IMG/VR virus record: IMGVR_UViG_3300030106_002099
Span: 7,016 to 39,657 of that record
Reading direction: 5' to 3' (one strand)
Source: a virus
DNA length: 32,642 nt
A model generated the notes under the pieces. That model worked only from the letters and a program-made list of their open reading frames with translations, had not been told where the DNA came from and searched no databases. The number at the start of each line of letters is the position of its first letter. Within the stretch, counting starts at the first letter, position 1. The position numbers and the translations under genes are program-made. Shown piece by piece: positions 31,846 to 32,642 of this stretch.

Positions 31846-32538
31846 CTATGCATCCCAACAGTTAAGGTTAGAAGCTATTGTTCGCCTTTCACCTTCACCT
31901 TTGAAAGGATAAACCATATGTTGTAACCAAGATGGAAATATCAACAACTTGCCTATTTCTGGTGTCATTACAAATGATTGTGCTGGTTTAAGTCTATCAC
32001 TATCTATAACTGAAACTTGTCCGTATTGAAAAGCTATACAGCCATCTGAATGTCCTGATTCATTATACAAAGAATACGTTGGACTATTAGCTGTTGCTTT
32101 TTTGCCTATCTGTGAAGGTACTTTAGTCCAAGCTGTAGTAGATATACCCATAAGAGTTTTAGTGCCATGATCGTGAATAGGATTATAGTCACCATCGTAA
32201 CTATGAACTGACCAAGTTTCATCAATTTCAACTCTTTTTGCATTTTTTAATTTATTACCCATATTAGCAAAGTTTCTAATATATTCAGCACCCAAACCAC
32301 ATATAAAATCATTATATGCAATCAAACGCTTGTCTGTGTGATCTAATAATAATTGTTCTCCACTATGTATTTGACCAACTAATGTTTTAGCTAATGACTC
32401 TTTATTTTTACTTTCTCTATATTCATCCATATAGTCGTTGACATCATCAATCATGTCTTGCGGCATCTGTGTTTCTAAGACATATACCGCAGGCATATTA
32501 TGGAATTTATATTCTACTTTTGCTTCCCCATTATCCAT
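31846..32538 (-). CDS. Second 2OG-Fe(II) oxygenase, PF13759-like
   Basis: A 230-residue putative 2OG-Fe(II) oxygenase of a type common in marine phages. The proximal metal site is N-P-I-H-D-H-G (His122, Asp123, His124). The distal site is F-P-S-W-L-Q-H-M-V (His207), followed by an arginine (Arg218/219) that would bind 2OG. It is a different subfamily from the enzyme at 20731-21438. The start at 32538 is two bases after the upstream stop. Substrate unknown. Confidence 0.82.
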   Translation of the reverse strand: MDNGEAKVEYKFHNMPAVYVLETQMPQDMIDDVNDYMDEYRESKNKESLAKTLVGQIHSGEQLLLDHTDKRLIAYNDFICGLGAEYIRNFANMGNKLKNAKRVEIDETWSVHSYDGDYNPIHDHGTKTLMGISTTAWTKVPSQIGKKATANSPTYSLYNESGHSDGCIAFQYGQVSVIDSDRLKPAQSFVMTPEIGKLLIFPSWLQHMVYPFKGEGERRTIASNLNCWDA

Positions 32539-32540
32539 CC

Positions 32541-32642
32541 TTAACTAGGTACGCTAAATGCTTGATCTGGTGTGCTCTCAACAGGTGGGTTAGTTATAAC
32601 GCTATCTACTTGACTAGCAAATACTGTATCCCAATGAGATAC
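32541..32642 (-). CDS. C-terminal fragment of a gene cut at the right edge
   Basis: An open minus-strand frame enters from the right edge and ends at TAA (32543-32541), giving the last 33 residues of a protein, polar with a P-P-V-E-S-T-P-D segment. It is two bases from the next start, as expected in this operon. Too little is present to identify it; a structural or tail protein is a guess. Confidence 0.55.
   Translation of the reverse strand, partial: VSHWDTVFASQVDSVITNPPVESTPDQAFSVPS

Noticed and set aside
1-32642. The right-edge partial frame and the open minus-strand frame at 63-1 join in frame if the window is circularised.
   Set aside because: An in-frame join has a one-in-three chance of occurring randomly, and essential head genes are missing, so the window is unlikely to be a complete circle.
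1-32642. tRNA or other structured RNA genes.
   Set aside because: Non-coding gaps are too short (longest 227 bases) and no cloverleaf was recognised by eye; this was not tested with a covariance model.

Overview
The window looks like part of the genome of an AT-rich tailed bacteriophage, probably a lytic marine-type podovirus-like phage of a Gram-negative host. The signs are tightly packed overlapping genes, a small terminase subunit, a phage replication and recombination set, a holin/lysozyme cassette, very large helical virion proteins of the internal/ejection type, two phage-type 2-oxoglutarate (2OG) oxygenases and several small basic phage proteins. I see no large terminase, portal, major capsid, DNA polymerase, integrase or tRNA, and a gene is cut at the right edge. 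The window is therefore probably an incomplete genome, with the head genes most likely beyond the right (and/or left) edge. These conclusions come from reading the sequence and remembered families; no database search was possible.

Layout. (1) 90-3252, plus strand: an early-type operon of 13 tiny overlapping genes behind a good sigma70-like promoter. Three encode Cys-rich zinc-ribbon-like proteins, and the gene junctions repeat a GGTGA-n-n-GATGAG motif. (2) 3231-6716, minus strand: small terminase, a short hypothetical gene, a PP-loop PAPS-reductase-like enzyme, a DNA cytosine-5 methyltransferase with a repeated target-recognition region, and a short hypothetical gene. (3) 6766-6798: overlapping divergent promoters. 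(4) 6820-8198, plus strand: RecE-like PD-(D/E)XK exonuclease, DUF3310 protein and small genes, ended by a bidirectional terminator. (5) 8224-9400, minus strand: DUF669-type single-strand-binding protein and a Sak4-like ATPase. (6) 9426-9458: promoter with an operator-like inverted repeat next to a Cro-like regulator. (7) 9495-12015, plus strand: that regulator and a primase-helicase. (8) 12012-32642, minus strand, read right to left: the late region.

The late region holds the most striking content. Between small phage genes (29.5-32.6 kb) and the lysis and virion genes (12.0-24.8 kb) lies a contiguous block at 24778-29528. It reads, in transcription order, CsgF-like protein, CsgG lipoprotein pore, a secreted curlin-repeat protein (CsgA/CsgB-like), a secreted FecR-domain protein, and a membrane CHASE2-adenylate cyclase with a complete class III active site. 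Every junction overlaps. This looks like a phage-encoded curli-type amyloid secretion system fused to a periplasmic-sensing cAMP signalling pair. CsgE, CsgC and the regulator CsgD are not seen.

How the parts may work together. The early and middle genes cover recombination-type replication (exonuclease, annealing ATPase, SSB, primase-helicase) and DNA modification. The late genes cover virion assembly, lysis (holin, small membrane protein, GH24 lysozyme) and cell-envelope remodelling. My inference is that the infected host would secrete a phage-encoded acidic curlin-like fibre through a phage CsgG/CsgF pore. FecR and the cyclase would couple an envelope signal to cAMP.
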